This document shows positions 24,368 through 32,497 of a DNA stretch of 35,644 nucleotides, piece by piece; positions within the stretch are counted from its first letter, which is position 1, and each line of letters starts with the position of its first letter. Both the position numbers and the translations under genes were made by a program. The stretch is taken from positions 1 through 35,644 of the forward strand of contig CAZGSL010000021.1 in the NCBI GenBank assembly GCA_964528445.1, given 5' to 3'. The stretch comes from JAXHMM01 sp964528445 (GTDB lineage: Bacteria; Bacteroidota; Rhodothermia; Balneolales; Balneolaceae). Below the pieces are notes generated by a model. That model saw nothing but the letters and a program-made list of their open reading frames with translations. It was not told the origin of the DNA and made no database searches.

Positions 24368-24515
24368 TTCAAGAGTTGCCAAATATAAGGGTTTTCTGCC
24401 AAAACGTGAACTCTTGGCCGGCCCATTTTCCCCCTCCCTCCAAAACTTCTTTTGAGGCTCCTGAATTTCACCTTATTTTAGCGGTTTATCGTCTAATAAA
24501 AGCTCCAAGCACCCG

Positions 24516-25982
24516 ATGGCAAAAAAGATTACCGAGAGATCCGAAGATTTTTCCCAGTGGTACCAGGATGTGATACGGGAGGGAAAGATGGCCGAACACT
24601 CTCCCGTTCGAGGCTGTATGGTCATTCGGCCCAACGGGTACGCACTCTGGGAAAACATGAGGGGCGCGCTGGACGAAATGTTCAAGGAGACCGGTCATGA
24701 AAACGCCTATTTCCCCCTCTTCATCCCCAAGTCTTTCCTCTCCAAAGAGGCCGAGCACGTGGAGGGATTTGCCAAGGAGTGCGCCGTGGTTACCCACAGC
24801 CGGCTCAAGAGCGTGGACGGGGGCGTGGAAGTGGATCCCGAATCCCGCCTGGAGGAGGAGCTAATTGTACGTCCTACTTCCGAAACCATCATATGGGATT
24901 CCTACCGCAACTGGATCCAGTCCTACAGGGACCTTCCCATCCTGATCAACCAGTGGGCCAACGTGGTCCGCTGGGAGATGCGGACCCGCCTCTTCCTGCG
25001 CACCATGGAATTTCTCTGGCAGGAGGGTCACACGGCCCATGCCACCCGGGAGGAGGCCATTGAGGAGACCGAGCGGATGCTGGAGGTCTACCGCACGTTT
25101 GCCGAAGAGTATATGGCCATGCCGGTAAAAACCGGGGTAAAAACCGCTTCCGAACGGTTCGCGGGGGCGGTGGATACCTACTGTATCGAGACCCTGCTGC
25201 AGGATAACAAGGCGCTGCAGGGCGGAACTTCCCATTTCCTGGGACAGAATTTCGCCAAGGCGTTTGACGTGAAGTTTCAGAGTTCCGAGGGAGAGCACGA
25301 GTACGTATGGGCCACCAGCTGGGGGGTTTCCACCCGGCTGATCGGCGGACTCATTATGACGCATTCCGACGACCAGGGACTGGTGCTTCCTCCCCGGCTG
25401 GCCCCTAACCAGGTGGTGATCGTCCCGATCTGGAAAAGCGAGGAGGAGAAGAGCGAAGTCCTCGCCTACTGCGACGGCGTGATTGAAGAGCTGGAGGACC
25501 GTGACGTCAGCGTCAAGCTGGACGACAGGGAGACCACCAGCCCGGGCTGGAAATTCAATGAGCACGAGGCGGCGGGCATTCCGGTCCGGCTTACTATCGG
25601 CCCGAGGGACCTGGAAAACAATAACGTGGAGCTGGCGCGCCGGGACACCCTGGAGAAGAATATCGTGGACCGGGAGGGAATCGGAGAACGGGTGGATACC
25701 CTTCTGGATCAGATCCAGCGGGATCTGTACGACGCAGCGAGCGAACGCATTGATAACAACACGCACACGGCCGATACCTACGAGGAGTTCCGGGAAATCA
25801 TCGAGGAGGAGGGCGGATTTGTCTACGCCCACTGGGACGGCACCGCGGAGACGGAGGAAAAGATCAAGGATGAAACCAAGGCCACCATCCGCTGCGTTCC
25901 TTTTGAGGAGGGGGAAGAAGGCCAATGCATGGTAACCGGGCAACCCTCCGAGAAACGCGTGCTGTTCGCCCGGGCCTACTGA
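24516..25982 (+). CDS. proS: Prolyl-tRNA synthetase, archaeal/eukaryal-like type
   Basis: 488 residues. It attaches proline to tRNA-Pro. Class II landmarks: motif 1 around GCMVIRPNGYALWENM, motif 2 WANVVRWEMRTRLFLRTMEFLWQEGHTAH, the RPTSE loop, and motif 3-like WGVSTRLIGGLIMTHSD. The editing (INS) domain of the long bacterial ProRS is absent and a zinc-like C-terminal extension ending in tyrosine (FARAY) is present, which marks the archaeal-type ProRS common in Bacteroidota. It stands alone at the edge of the AT-rich fic/tRNA island and is normal in base composition. Confidence 0.95.
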   Translation: MAKKITERSEDFSQWYQDVIREGKMAEHSPVRGCMVIRPNGYALWENMRGALDEMFKETGHENAYFPLFIPKSFLSKEAEHVEGFAKECAVVTHSRLKSVDGGVEVDPESRLEEELIVRPTSETIIWDSYRNWIQSYRDLPILINQWANVVRWEMRTRLFLRTMEFLWQEGHTAHATREEAIEETERMLEVYRTFAEEYMAMPVKTGVKTASERFAGAVDTYCIETLLQDNKALQGGTSHFLGQNFAKAFDVKFQSSEGEHEYVWATSWGVSTRLIGGLIMTHSDDQGLVLPPRLAPNQVVIVPIWKSEEEKSEVLAYCDGVIEELEDRDVSVKLDDRETTSPGWKFNEHEAAGIPVRLTIGPRDLENNNVELARRDTLEKNIVDREGIGERVDTLLDQIQRDLYDAASERIDNNTHTADTYEEFREIIEEEGGFVYAHWDGTAETEEKIKDETKATIRCVPFEEGEEGQCMVTGQPSEKRVLFARAY

Positions 25983-26043
25983 TCGGGCCTGCTGAGGACC
26001 TGTTGATCCGAACCAATACGCGAGCGTCTAAACCGACACCGCC

Positions 26044-27573
26044 ATGAGCACCCGAATCGTACCGCATACCGATTGGGTACTGACCGCCCGCCAGTGCCGG
26101 GAGATGGATGCCGAAACGATCAACTCCTTCGGCATCGACGGCTTTACGCTTATGGAGATCGCCGGCAACCATACCGGCCGGCACCTGGTCGACCGCACCG
26201 AGCCCGGCCACTCCGGGCTGGTCTTCTGCGGGAAGGGGAACAACGCGGGCGACGCCCTGGTGGCCGCGCGCTACCTTCTGCAGCACGGACGGAAAATGTC
26301 GGTGGTGTTCCTGAGCGGAACGGGAGATCTGAGCGAAGATACCACCAAAAACCTCTCCCTCCTGAAAACCGTCTCCGAATCGGACGATACCGCCGCGCCT
26401 CTCTCCATCGTGGAACGCTGGGAGGATTTCGGCGTAGACATCCGTTCGTTTGATTTTATCGTCGACGGCATGCTGGGAACCGGCCTGGACAGCGATCTTC
26501 GGAAAAACTACCTCGAAGCAACCGGCCTCATCAACCGCGCCGGACCTCCCGTATACGCCATTGACATACCCACCGGACTTCACGCAGACAGCGGGGAGGT
26601 TCTCGGGGATGCGGTCCGTGCCGATGAAACCTTCACGTACGGGGCGGTCAAGCAGGGATTCTACCTGAACGAGGGGCCGGCCCGCACCGGCAGCATCACC
26701 TATTGCGAGCTTCCCTTTCCCAATTTTGTAAAGAAAAACGTCAATACCTTTCTCATCAGCCGCAAATGGGCCCGGGCCGAGGCTCCCGGGCCTGCCCGGC
26801 ACAAATATGAGGCTGGAGTGCTCTACGTGATCGCCGGGTCGGAAGGGCTCACGGGCGCCGCCCTGATGAGCACCCTCAGCGCCTGGCACGGGGGACTGGG
26901 TGCCGTGATCTGGATTTGTCCCCGCGGACTCCTCCCGCGGGTGGAGAGCCGGAATCCCCAGATCATCAAGCGTCCGGTGGGAGAAGAGGGCGACCTCCAT
27001 TTCAGGGAATCGCACGCCGCGGCCGTTCGCGACATCCTTGCGGAAAAAGAGGGAAAAGTACTGCTGGGACCGGGACTGGGGCGGGAGGAGGAGACCGCGG
27101 ACTTTGTCGGCGAGTTTGCCTCAACCAACCATCTCGAACTGCTGGTGGATGCGGACGCCCTCCGCGCGCTGGCGAAAAAAGGGACAGCCAAACCGGAGAA
27201 TGCCGAGTGGATTCTGACGCCCCACCCCGGGGAACTGGACGATCTGCTGGGGGAACCGGCGGGCAGGGCAGACAAACGCCTCGCGAAGGTCCGACGCTAC
27301 TGCGAGTCAAACGGTATTACCGTGCTCTCAAAAGGACATCCCTCGATCGTCGGAACACCGGAGGGCCATTGCTATATTACCAACTACGATACCCGGGTTT
27401 TCTCCAGGGCCGGTTTCGGGGACGTATTGGCGGGTAAGATTGCCGCCTACTGGACCAGGGGGCCCTCCGCCCTGCTGAGCTGTGCCCTGGCCATGCTGGA
27501 GGGCAAGGAGCGCATCGAGAAGCTGACGCGTGATTCCCGGACCGACCATCCCGAACCGCCGGATCTCATATGA
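26044..27573 (+). CDS. nnr: Bifunctional NAD(P)HX epimerase/dehydratase
   Basis: 509 residues. It repairs NADHX and NADPHX, damaged hydrated forms of the cofactors. The N-terminal YjeF_N epimerase half (residues about 1-220) shows FCGKGNNAGDALVAARYL and DGMLGTGLDSDL. The C-terminal ribokinase-like dehydratase half (about 250-509) shows KVLLGPGLGREEET, LLVDADALRAL, WILTPHPGELDDLLG and VLSKGHPSIVG. The catalytic GTGDVLAG motif reads GFGDVLAG, and the usual HG-x-AGD segment near the end is replaced by LAMLEGKERIEKL, so dehydratase activity may be altered. It overlaps the VanZ-like gene by 4 bp (ATGA). Confidence 0.92.
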   Translation: MSTRIVPHTDWVLTARQCREMDAETINSFGIDGFTLMEIAGNHTGRHLVDRTEPGHSGLVFCGKGNNAGDALVAARYLLQHGRKMSVVFLSGTGDLSEDTTKNLSLLKTVSESDDTAAPLSIVERWEDFGVDIRSFDFIVDGMLGTGLDSDLRKNYLEATGLINRAGPPVYAIDIPTGLHADSGEVLGDAVRADETFTYGAVKQGFYLNEGPARTGSITYCELPFPNFVKKNVNTFLISRKWARAEAPGPARHKYEAGVLYVIAGSEGLTGAALMSTLSAWHGGLGAVIWICPRGLLPRVESRNPQIIKRPVGEEGDLHFRESHAAAVRDILAEKEGKVLLGPGLGREEETADFVGEFASTNHLELLVDADALRALAKKGTAKPENAEWILTPHPGELDDLLGEPAGRADKRLAKVRRYCESNGITVLSKGHPSIVGTPEGHCYITNYDTRVFSRAGFGDVLAGKIAAYWTRGPSALLSCALAMLEGKERIEKLTRDSRTDHPEPPDLI

Positions 27574-27959
27574 AAAACAGATTCAACAGTTTCATCGCGG
27601 AGCACCCCTACCTGATCTCCGCAGGTATGCTCACACTTACCCTCCTGATACTTTTCTTGACGCTCTCACCGGCCGATTTTATCAGCGGCAACAGGGTAAC
27701 CCAATACGACAAAACCGGCCATGTGCTCATGTTTGGCTCATGGACCTATCTCTTCGGACTCTACCTCCATATCCAGCGTCCCGAACAATCCAGTCTCTTT
27801 ACCGTCTTCCTCGTTGGCGTGCTCTTCGGCATTGTCGTCGAGGGGCTGCAATACGCCCTCCCCTTTGAGCGCAGCGCCGAACTGTTCGACATCGCGTTTG
27901 ATACCATAGGCGCCTTTCTGGCCATCCTGCTGCTGAGAAAAACCTTGGATATCGACTGA
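27570..27959 (+). CDS. VanZ-like family membrane protein
   Basis: 129 residues, four predicted membrane helices. Family features: DKTGHVLMFGSWTYLFGLYL after the first helix, then VVEGLQYALPFERSAELFDIAFDTIGAFLA, the conserved E-x2-Q, R, D and G pattern. VanZ-like proteins are found in many bacteria; only VanZ itself is linked to glycopeptide resistance, so no resistance role should be assumed. It is coupled by ATGA overlap to the nnr gene. Confidence 0.87.
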   Translation: MKNRFNSFIAEHPYLISAGMLTLTLLILFLTLSPADFISGNRVTQYDKTGHVLMFGSWTYLFGLYLHIQRPEQSSLFTVFLVGVLFGIVVEGLQYALPFERSAELFDIAFDTIGAFLAILLLRKTLDID

Positions 27960-28097
27960 ATTTCCCGGGTTTAAATTGCGGGATTAAAAAAAGTGGGGTT
28001 ATAAAAAGCCAGCCCTGTCCCCTTGATTCCCAATGAAACCTTCGTTATATAACTAAATATATAATACTAATTTCATGAGTAATAAACCCCCGGCGCT

Positions 28098-28751
28098 ATG
28101 CACAAAAAACCCGGTTCCGACCTTAAAAAACACTACACCATATTCCTGGAGGCAGGCCTGATCCTGGTACTGCTCCTCTTCATCGTGGCCATGCGGGTGG
28201 AATGGAGAGATACCGGCGAGAACATCGATCTGACCCAGGAGCAGGAAGTGGTCGAGATGGAAGAGGTAATCCAGACCGAACAGGAGAAGAAACCGCCGCC
28301 CCAGCGTCCCCGGGTTCCCGTGGAAGTTCCCAACGACGAGATCATCGAGGACCAGGAGATCAACCTTGATGCCGACATGGAACTGGACGAAAGGCTGGAC
28401 ACCCCGCCCCCGCTAGAGGAGGGCGAAGGCGAGGAAGAAGAGGGGGAGGATTACTTCGAAGCGGTGGGACATATGCCCGAACCCATCGGCGGTGTCGAGG
28501 GCATTCACGACCGGATCAACTATCCCGAGAGAGCCCGGCGGGCGGGCATTGAAGGGACCGTACACGTCCGTTTCTTCGTCAACAAGAACGGAGAGGTGGA
28601 GGACCCCAAAGTGGTGCGTGGACTCGAGGGAGGCTGCAACGAAGAGGCGCTGAGAGTGATCAGGGAGACCAAGTTCAAGCCTGGTATGCAGCGAGGGCGG
28701 CCCGTGAAAGTCCTCATGGGACAGACCGTCCACTTCCGGCTTAGAAACTAG
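28098..28751 (+). CDS. TonB family energy transducer, paralogue 1
   Basis: 217 residues. A short cytoplasmic start (HKKPGSDLKKHY) and one membrane helix (residues about 15-32) are followed by a Pro- and acid-rich periplasmic linker (KKPPPQRPRVPVEVPNDE, then a Glu-rich run) and a TonB C-terminal domain from about 140 (YPERARRAGIEGTVHVRFFVNKNGEVEDPKVVRG, ending FRLRN). TonB passes proton-motive energy from ExbB/ExbD to outer-membrane receptors. It keeps the GGCNEEALRVI segment typical of Bacteroidota TonB, which paralogues 2 and 3 lack. Convergent with the TlpA-like gene. Confidence 0.92.
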   Translation: MHKKPGSDLKKHYTIFLEAGLILVLLLFIVAMRVEWRDTGENIDLTQEQEVVEMEEVIQTEQEKKPPPQRPRVPVEVPNDEIIEDQEINLDADMELDERLDTPPPLEEGEGEEEEGEDYFEAVGHMPEPIGGVEGIHDRINYPERARRAGIEGTVHVRFFVNKNGEVEDPKVVRGLEGGCNEEALRVIRETKFKPGMQRGRPVKVLMGQTVHFRLRN

Positions 28752-28767
28752 GGGCCCGCCACCAGAT

Positions 28768-29625
28768 TTAATTCTCTTCGAGCAGCCGGTCGATGTGGCC
28801 GCTCATCACAGAGACAAAGTCCATGCTCGGGAAGTATCCGCCGTTCCGAACCCGTATCCTGTCCCCCTCGATGATCAGCACCCGCGGAACACCCGAAATG
28901 TCCAGTTTTTCCGTCATCCTGGCATCCCGGTCGTACAGCAGAGGCATATCCTTGGGGTTTTCCTCGATGTACTCCTTCGCCTCCTGCAGCGTGCTGTTCC
29001 AGCCGGTGTGAACCGCGGCCATATAGACGTCCGGATGATCTTCATACTTTTTCTGCAGCCGCTCCATCTTGGGAAGCAGGTCCCGGCAGGCCCCGCACCA
29101 GGTAGCCCAGAAATCCAATACCACGATCTTCTCGTCCAAATCCGCCGATCGCACCGTCTCACCGCCCAGGGTCGTCAGTTCAAAGGCCGGCGCCGGATCG
29201 TCCACCTGCTCCACGTCGATCTGCAGGCGGGGTCCGATACCAAGCACGGCGATCAGTAGGGCAATACCATAGATTCCCGCTTTCCAGGCGGTGTCTAACG
29301 ACCGGAAACGAACGTCCGGGCGGCGCAGCCAGGCTCCCAGGAACGCACCTGCGGCGGCAAAGGGGATGAAAACCGGGAGAATCGCCGTACTCCACACATA
29401 TCCAAATAAACCGAGACCGATCATGGCAGGGAGGGAGAGCAGCAGACCGAATTGCCACCAACCCGTGATCTTGCCCCCGTTAAAGAGAAATCCGGCCAGC
29501 ATCGGCAGCAGGGCCGCCGCCAGGAAGGCAAGCTCCTGGTCCACGGCCACCAGAAGAATAAACATGACAAGGAGGATAAGAACGCCCGTTACAAAAGCGG
29601 AGAAGTATTTGAAAAACGTCTTCAT
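28768..29625 (-). CDS. TlpA-like thioredoxin with N-terminal membrane domain
   Basis: 285 residues. Residues about 1-140 hold four or five hydrophobic helices, and residues about 148-285 are a thioredoxin-like domain with PAFELTTLGGETVRSADLDEK, the redox pair Cys177/Cys180 in WATWCGAC, and the cis-Pro segment ISGVPRVLIIEGDRIR. Periplasmic TlpA proteins keep cysteines reduced for cytochrome assembly or protein repair. The membrane part does not match the DsbD family signature I know; it may be only an anchor. It is on the minus strand between tonB paralogues 1 and 2. Confidence 0.88.
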   Translation of the reverse strand: MKTFFKYFSAFVTGVLILLVMFILLVAVDQELAFLAAALLPMLAGFLFNGGKITGWWQFGLLLSLPAMIGLGLFGYVWSTAILPVFIPFAAAGAFLGAWLRRPDVRFRSLDTAWKAGIYGIALLIAVLGIGPRLQIDVEQVDDPAPAFELTTLGGETVRSADLDEKIVVLDFWATWCGACRDLLPKMERLQKKYEDHPDVYMAAVHTGWNSTLQEAKEYIEENPKDMPLLYDRDARMTEKLDISGVPRVLIIEGDRIRVRNGGYFPSMDFVSVMSGHIDRLLEEN

Positions 29626-29842
29626 AGCGCAAAGTGATTGTCTCCTATTTCTGGTTTTTTACGCCGGCAGGCAGCATGGTTACCGCCAATTTCAGATTGC
29701 GTCCGGATTTTAGGCTACGAAAAGGGCCAGCGCGTGTTACGAGGGATCATGTGCCGGGGGCCGCACGCTAAAAGGGGATGGTTGTGCGTTACCCTGTCGA
29801 CATGGAGAGAACCATGGCGACATGTGCGAAATCGCAATTTAA

Positions 29843-29873
29843 TTTGCTTGCGATGGAGAAAATGATATATTCT
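29843..29873 (+). promoter_or_regulatory. Bacteroidota-type promoter of tonB paralogue 2
   Basis: TTTG (29843-29846) and TATATTCT (29866-29873) are separated by 19 bp, the spacing known for Bacteroidota major promoters (TTTG-19-TAnnTTTG). The second box matches the consensus at 6 of 8 positions. Transcription would start about 30 nt before the ATG at 29908. Confidence 0.5.
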
Positions 29874-29907
29874 AGGACTTTTACCTGAACCCGAAACGCC
29901 TTTAACT

Positions 29908-30579
29908 ATGAGCATCGAAAGAAAAAAACCCAAAGCCGACCTGAAAAGGTATTATGTCATCTTCCTGGAGTTCGGCCTGATCGTGACACTGCTTGTTTTC
30001 ATCGTGGCAGCGAGGCTCAATCTTCAGGCCAGCCAGAGCGACCTCAACCTGACGAGCGAACAGGAAGTGGTCGAGATGGAAGAAATTATTCAGACCCAAC
30101 AGGAGGAAAAGCCGCCGCCCCCTCCCCGTCCCCAGGTGCCCGTTGAGGTACCCAACGACGAGGTGATCGAGGACCAGGATTTCAACCTCGACGCCGATCT
30201 TGACCTTTCCGAGAGCCTGGATCTGCCCCCACCCCCCTCCCAGGGAGAAGAAGAGGAGGAAGAGGGAGATGATTTCTTCGTGGCTGTTGAGCAGGATCCC
30301 GTCCTGATCGGTGGACTTGTGGAGCTGCAGAAGAAAATCGACTACCCCGCGAAGGCAAGACGGGCCGGACTGGAGGGAAGCGTGATCGTCCAGTTTATCG
30401 TGGACGAAAACGGAAACGTTGAGTCCCCGAGCATCATCCGCAGTGCCCACCCGCTTCTTGACCAGGCGGCCATTGACGGAATTATGGAGCACGCGCGGTT
30501 TGAGCCGGGACAGCAGCGCGGAGAGGCCGTACGGGTTCAGTTCAGCCTTCCCATCATATTCCGCCTGAACAACTACTAG
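29908..30579 (+). CDS. TonB family energy transducer, paralogue 2
   Basis: 223 residues with the same plan as paralogue 1: one membrane helix (about 17-35), linker PPPPPRPQVPVEVPNDEVIEDQ, a Glu-rich run EEEEEEGDDFFVAVEQDP, and a C-terminal TonB domain (IDYPAKARRAGLEGSVIVQFIVDENGNVESPSIIRS). The end of the domain (PLLDQAAIDGIMEHARFEPGQQRGEAV) is shared with paralogue 3 and differs from paralogue 1. It has its own promoter and terminator. Confidence 0.92.
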   Translation: MSIERKKPKADLKRYYVIFLEFGLIVTLLVFIVAARLNLQASQSDLNLTSEQEVVEMEEIIQTQQEEKPPPPPRPQVPVEVPNDEVIEDQDFNLDADLDLSESLDLPPPPSQGEEEEEEGDDFFVAVEQDPVLIGGLVELQKKIDYPAKARRAGLEGSVIVQFIVDENGNVESPSIIRSAHPLLDQAAIDGIMEHARFEPGQQRGEAVRVQFSLPIIFRLNNY

Positions 30580-30887
30580 CCTAGCACTGTCTGATAGTCT
30601 TTGGACATTGACCGCTTGAACAACTGACAGGTGGCAGCTTAACTTTTTAAAGGCACGCTCCGTAAGGACCGTGCCTTTTTTATTTGTACATAAGAAGCCA
30701 GCCACCCTTTTTAATACCCGAACGCTCCCCTTCTTGCATCTGAACACACCCTTATTCAGCACCAAAAAACGATGGAACAATGGGATCCTAAAATCGGTTT
30801 TAATAATAGAACTAAAACTCATACATTAAGCTCGATAAGTTTCCGAACGTAACCATTTCCAACGCCGTATAGAGATCTTGGTTTTTT
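30580..30887. other. Intergenic region between tonB paralogues 2 and 3
   Basis: 308 bp with the terminator at 30649-30681 and nothing else I recognise. Two long antisense reading frames overlap here but carry no family signature. Confidence 0.6.
30649..30681 (+). terminator. Rho-independent terminator of tonB paralogue 2
   Basis: AAAGGCACG (30649-30657) pairs with CGTGCCTTT (30670-30678), with extra TCC/GGA pairing inside, followed by T bases to 30681. Confidence 0.85.
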
Positions 30888-31562
30888 ATGAGGAACGAAA
30901 GAAAAGAGCCGAAATCCGACCTTAGAAAATACTATACCATATTTTTCGAAATTGGTCTGGTCCTTGTACTGCTTATTTTCATTGTCGCCATGCGGGTGGA
31001 ATGGAGAAACACGGGTGATAACATGGACCTTTCCGAGGAGCAGGAAGTGGTCGAAATGGAGGAAGTGATCCAGACCGAACAGGAGGAGAAACCCCCGCCT
31101 CCCCCTCGTCCCCAGGTGCCCGTTGAAGTTCCCAACGACGAGGTGATCGAGGACCAGAACATCAACCTCGACGCCGACATGGAACTCGACGAGCGACTGG
31201 AACCGCCGTCTCCGCCCTCTGAGGGAGAAGGAGAAGGCGAAGGTGACGAAGACGATTTCTTCGTTGCCGTTGAACAGGATCCGCAGCTGGTCGGGAGCCT
31301 TCAGGATCTTCAGGACAAGATAGAATACCCCGAGAAGGCCCGAAGAGCCGGTATTGAAGGGCAAGTTATCGTCCAGTTCATTGTCAATACGGACGGTGAA
31401 ATAGAAGATCCCCAGGTGATCCGTAGCGTCCATCCCCTGCTGGACAAGGCCGCGGTCGAGGGCATACAGAATCACGCCCAGTTCAAACCGGGTCAGCAGA
31501 GAGGCAGTCCCGTCCGCGTGCAGTTCAGCCTGCCGATCATTTTCCGGCTCGGCAACAACTAG
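30888..31562 (+). CDS. TonB family energy transducer, paralogue 3
   Basis: 224 residues. The first half (membrane helix, VVEMEEVIQTEQEEKPPPPP linker, ELDERLE segment) is closest to paralogue 1, while the C-terminal domain (HPLLDKAAVEGIQNHAQFKPGQQRGSPVRVQFSLPI) is closest to paralogue 2. This mosaic suggests recombination or duplication among the three. No exbB, exbD or receptor gene lies in the window. It converges with the Nudix gene, with 15 bp between. Confidence 0.92.
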   Translation: MRNERKEPKSDLRKYYTIFFEIGLVLVLLIFIVAMRVEWRNTGDNMDLSEEQEVVEMEEVIQTEQEEKPPPPPRPQVPVEVPNDEVIEDQNINLDADMELDERLEPPSPPSEGEGEGEGDEDDFFVAVEQDPQLVGSLQDLQDKIEYPEKARRAGIEGQVIVQFIVNTDGEIEDPQVIRSVHPLLDKAAVEGIQNHAQFKPGQQRGSPVRVQFSLPIIFRLGNN

Positions 31563-31577
31563 CAAGCGGGTCAGAGA

Positions 31578-32003
31578 TCAGGGGAAGCACCACTCTTCAA
31601 ATGCCCGAAGTACCTCTCTCAGGTTTTCGTAACCTACGCGACTGCGGGCCTCGCGGGAAGCAAACCATTTCAATGCCGTGATTCCCTCTTCCCGCTGGGG
31701 CTTCAGGTCCTCTTCCCCACCATAGGCCATGGCATACCAGAAGGTCTGTTTCCGAATCTCTTCTCCCCCCTCCTCGTAGGAGTGCCAGGTTTCCGTAAGA
31801 TAAGACGCTATTTCAGGCAGGCGGGAGAGTCCCGTCTCTTCGGCCACCTCCCTGCGCGCGCACATTTCGCGAGACTCCCCCTCCTCGCGCTTGCCCTTGG
31901 GCAGGTCCCATACGCCCCGGCGGCGGATGAGCAGCACCTCCGTCCCTCCGCGGCTCTCCCGCCAGAGCACGCCTCCCGCAGCCTGTAGAATTCGGGCAGC
32001 CAC
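31578..32003 (-). CDS. Nudix hydrolase
   Basis: 141 residues. The Nudix box fits completely: G37, E43, R51-E52, E55-E56, G58 within GKREEGESREMCARREVAEE. The family hydrolyses nucleoside diphosphate derivatives; the substrate cannot be told. It starts with GTG, overlapping the stop of the DUF1844 gene by one base (TAGTG), so the two are coupled. Confidence 0.92.
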   Translation of the reverse strand: MAARILQAAGGVLWRESRGGTEVLLIRRRGVWDLPKGKREEGESREMCARREVAEETGLSRLPEIASYLTETWHSYEEGGEEIRKQTFWYAMAYGGEEDLKPQREEGITALKWFASREARSRVGYENLREVLRAFEEWCFP

Positions 32004-32329
32004 TACGACTCTTCGTCGGCCGCTTCGGACTCCTCATCCTTGTCCTTCTCCTCGGCATAGTTGAGGCGCAGGTTGTTGAGCGTCTGGGTGAGGTAATCGT
32101 CGAGCTCCTCGGGCAGGTTTCCCTCGGTGTATTTCTGCAGCATCACCAGGGTGTCGATCGCGAACTTGGCCGATTTCATCTCCCGCTCGACTTTGTCGGT
32201 CGAGGGATTCTTGATCTTGCCCATGCCCATCATCGCAATCTGCTGGTGCTGCTGAACGAGCATCATAAAGAGAAGCTGGTCCTGTTGCTCTTCCGAAAAC
32301 TGTTCGGGGTCGATATTCATTTGATCCAT
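32003..32329 (-). CDS. DUF1844 domain protein
   Basis: 108 residues, cytoplasmic, no signal. It fits the DUF1844 pattern: FMMLVQQHQQIAMMGMGK, NPSTDKVEREMKSAKFAIDTLVMLQKYTEGNL, and LTQTLNNLRLNY, followed by an acidic tail. Function unknown. A TATCTTTA box (32374-32381, minus strand), a 7-of-8 match to TAnnTTTG, lies about 45 bp upstream and may be its promoter. Coupled to the downstream Nudix gene. Confidence 0.88.
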   Translation of the reverse strand: MDQMNIDPEQFSEEQQDQLLFMMLVQQHQQIAMMGMGKIKNPSTDKVEREMKSAKFAIDTLVMLQKYTEGNLPEELDDYLTQTLNNLRLNYAEEKDKDEESEAADEES

Positions 32330-32497
32330 GGGGATATTGGCAGGTTTAACTCCGCGTTAGTACTTGTTTCGGGTAAAGATAGAGAACACGAAATGTACTT
32401 TCATAATTTACTTTAATTATTCTCGGCCGAACCCTACTTTTGATCTCTCGAACGGTGGCCCGACGGCCGGTTTTCTCAACCCAAGCGAATCTGACCC

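Noticed and set aside
24368..24515. T-box or other tRNA-sensing leader before proS
   Set aside because: No T-box sequence, specifier stem or terminator/antiterminator pair was found.
29902..31565. Two minus-strand frames of 306 and 248 residues antisense to the tonB genes
   Set aside because: They mirror the repetitive tonB sequence and resemble each other only for that reason.
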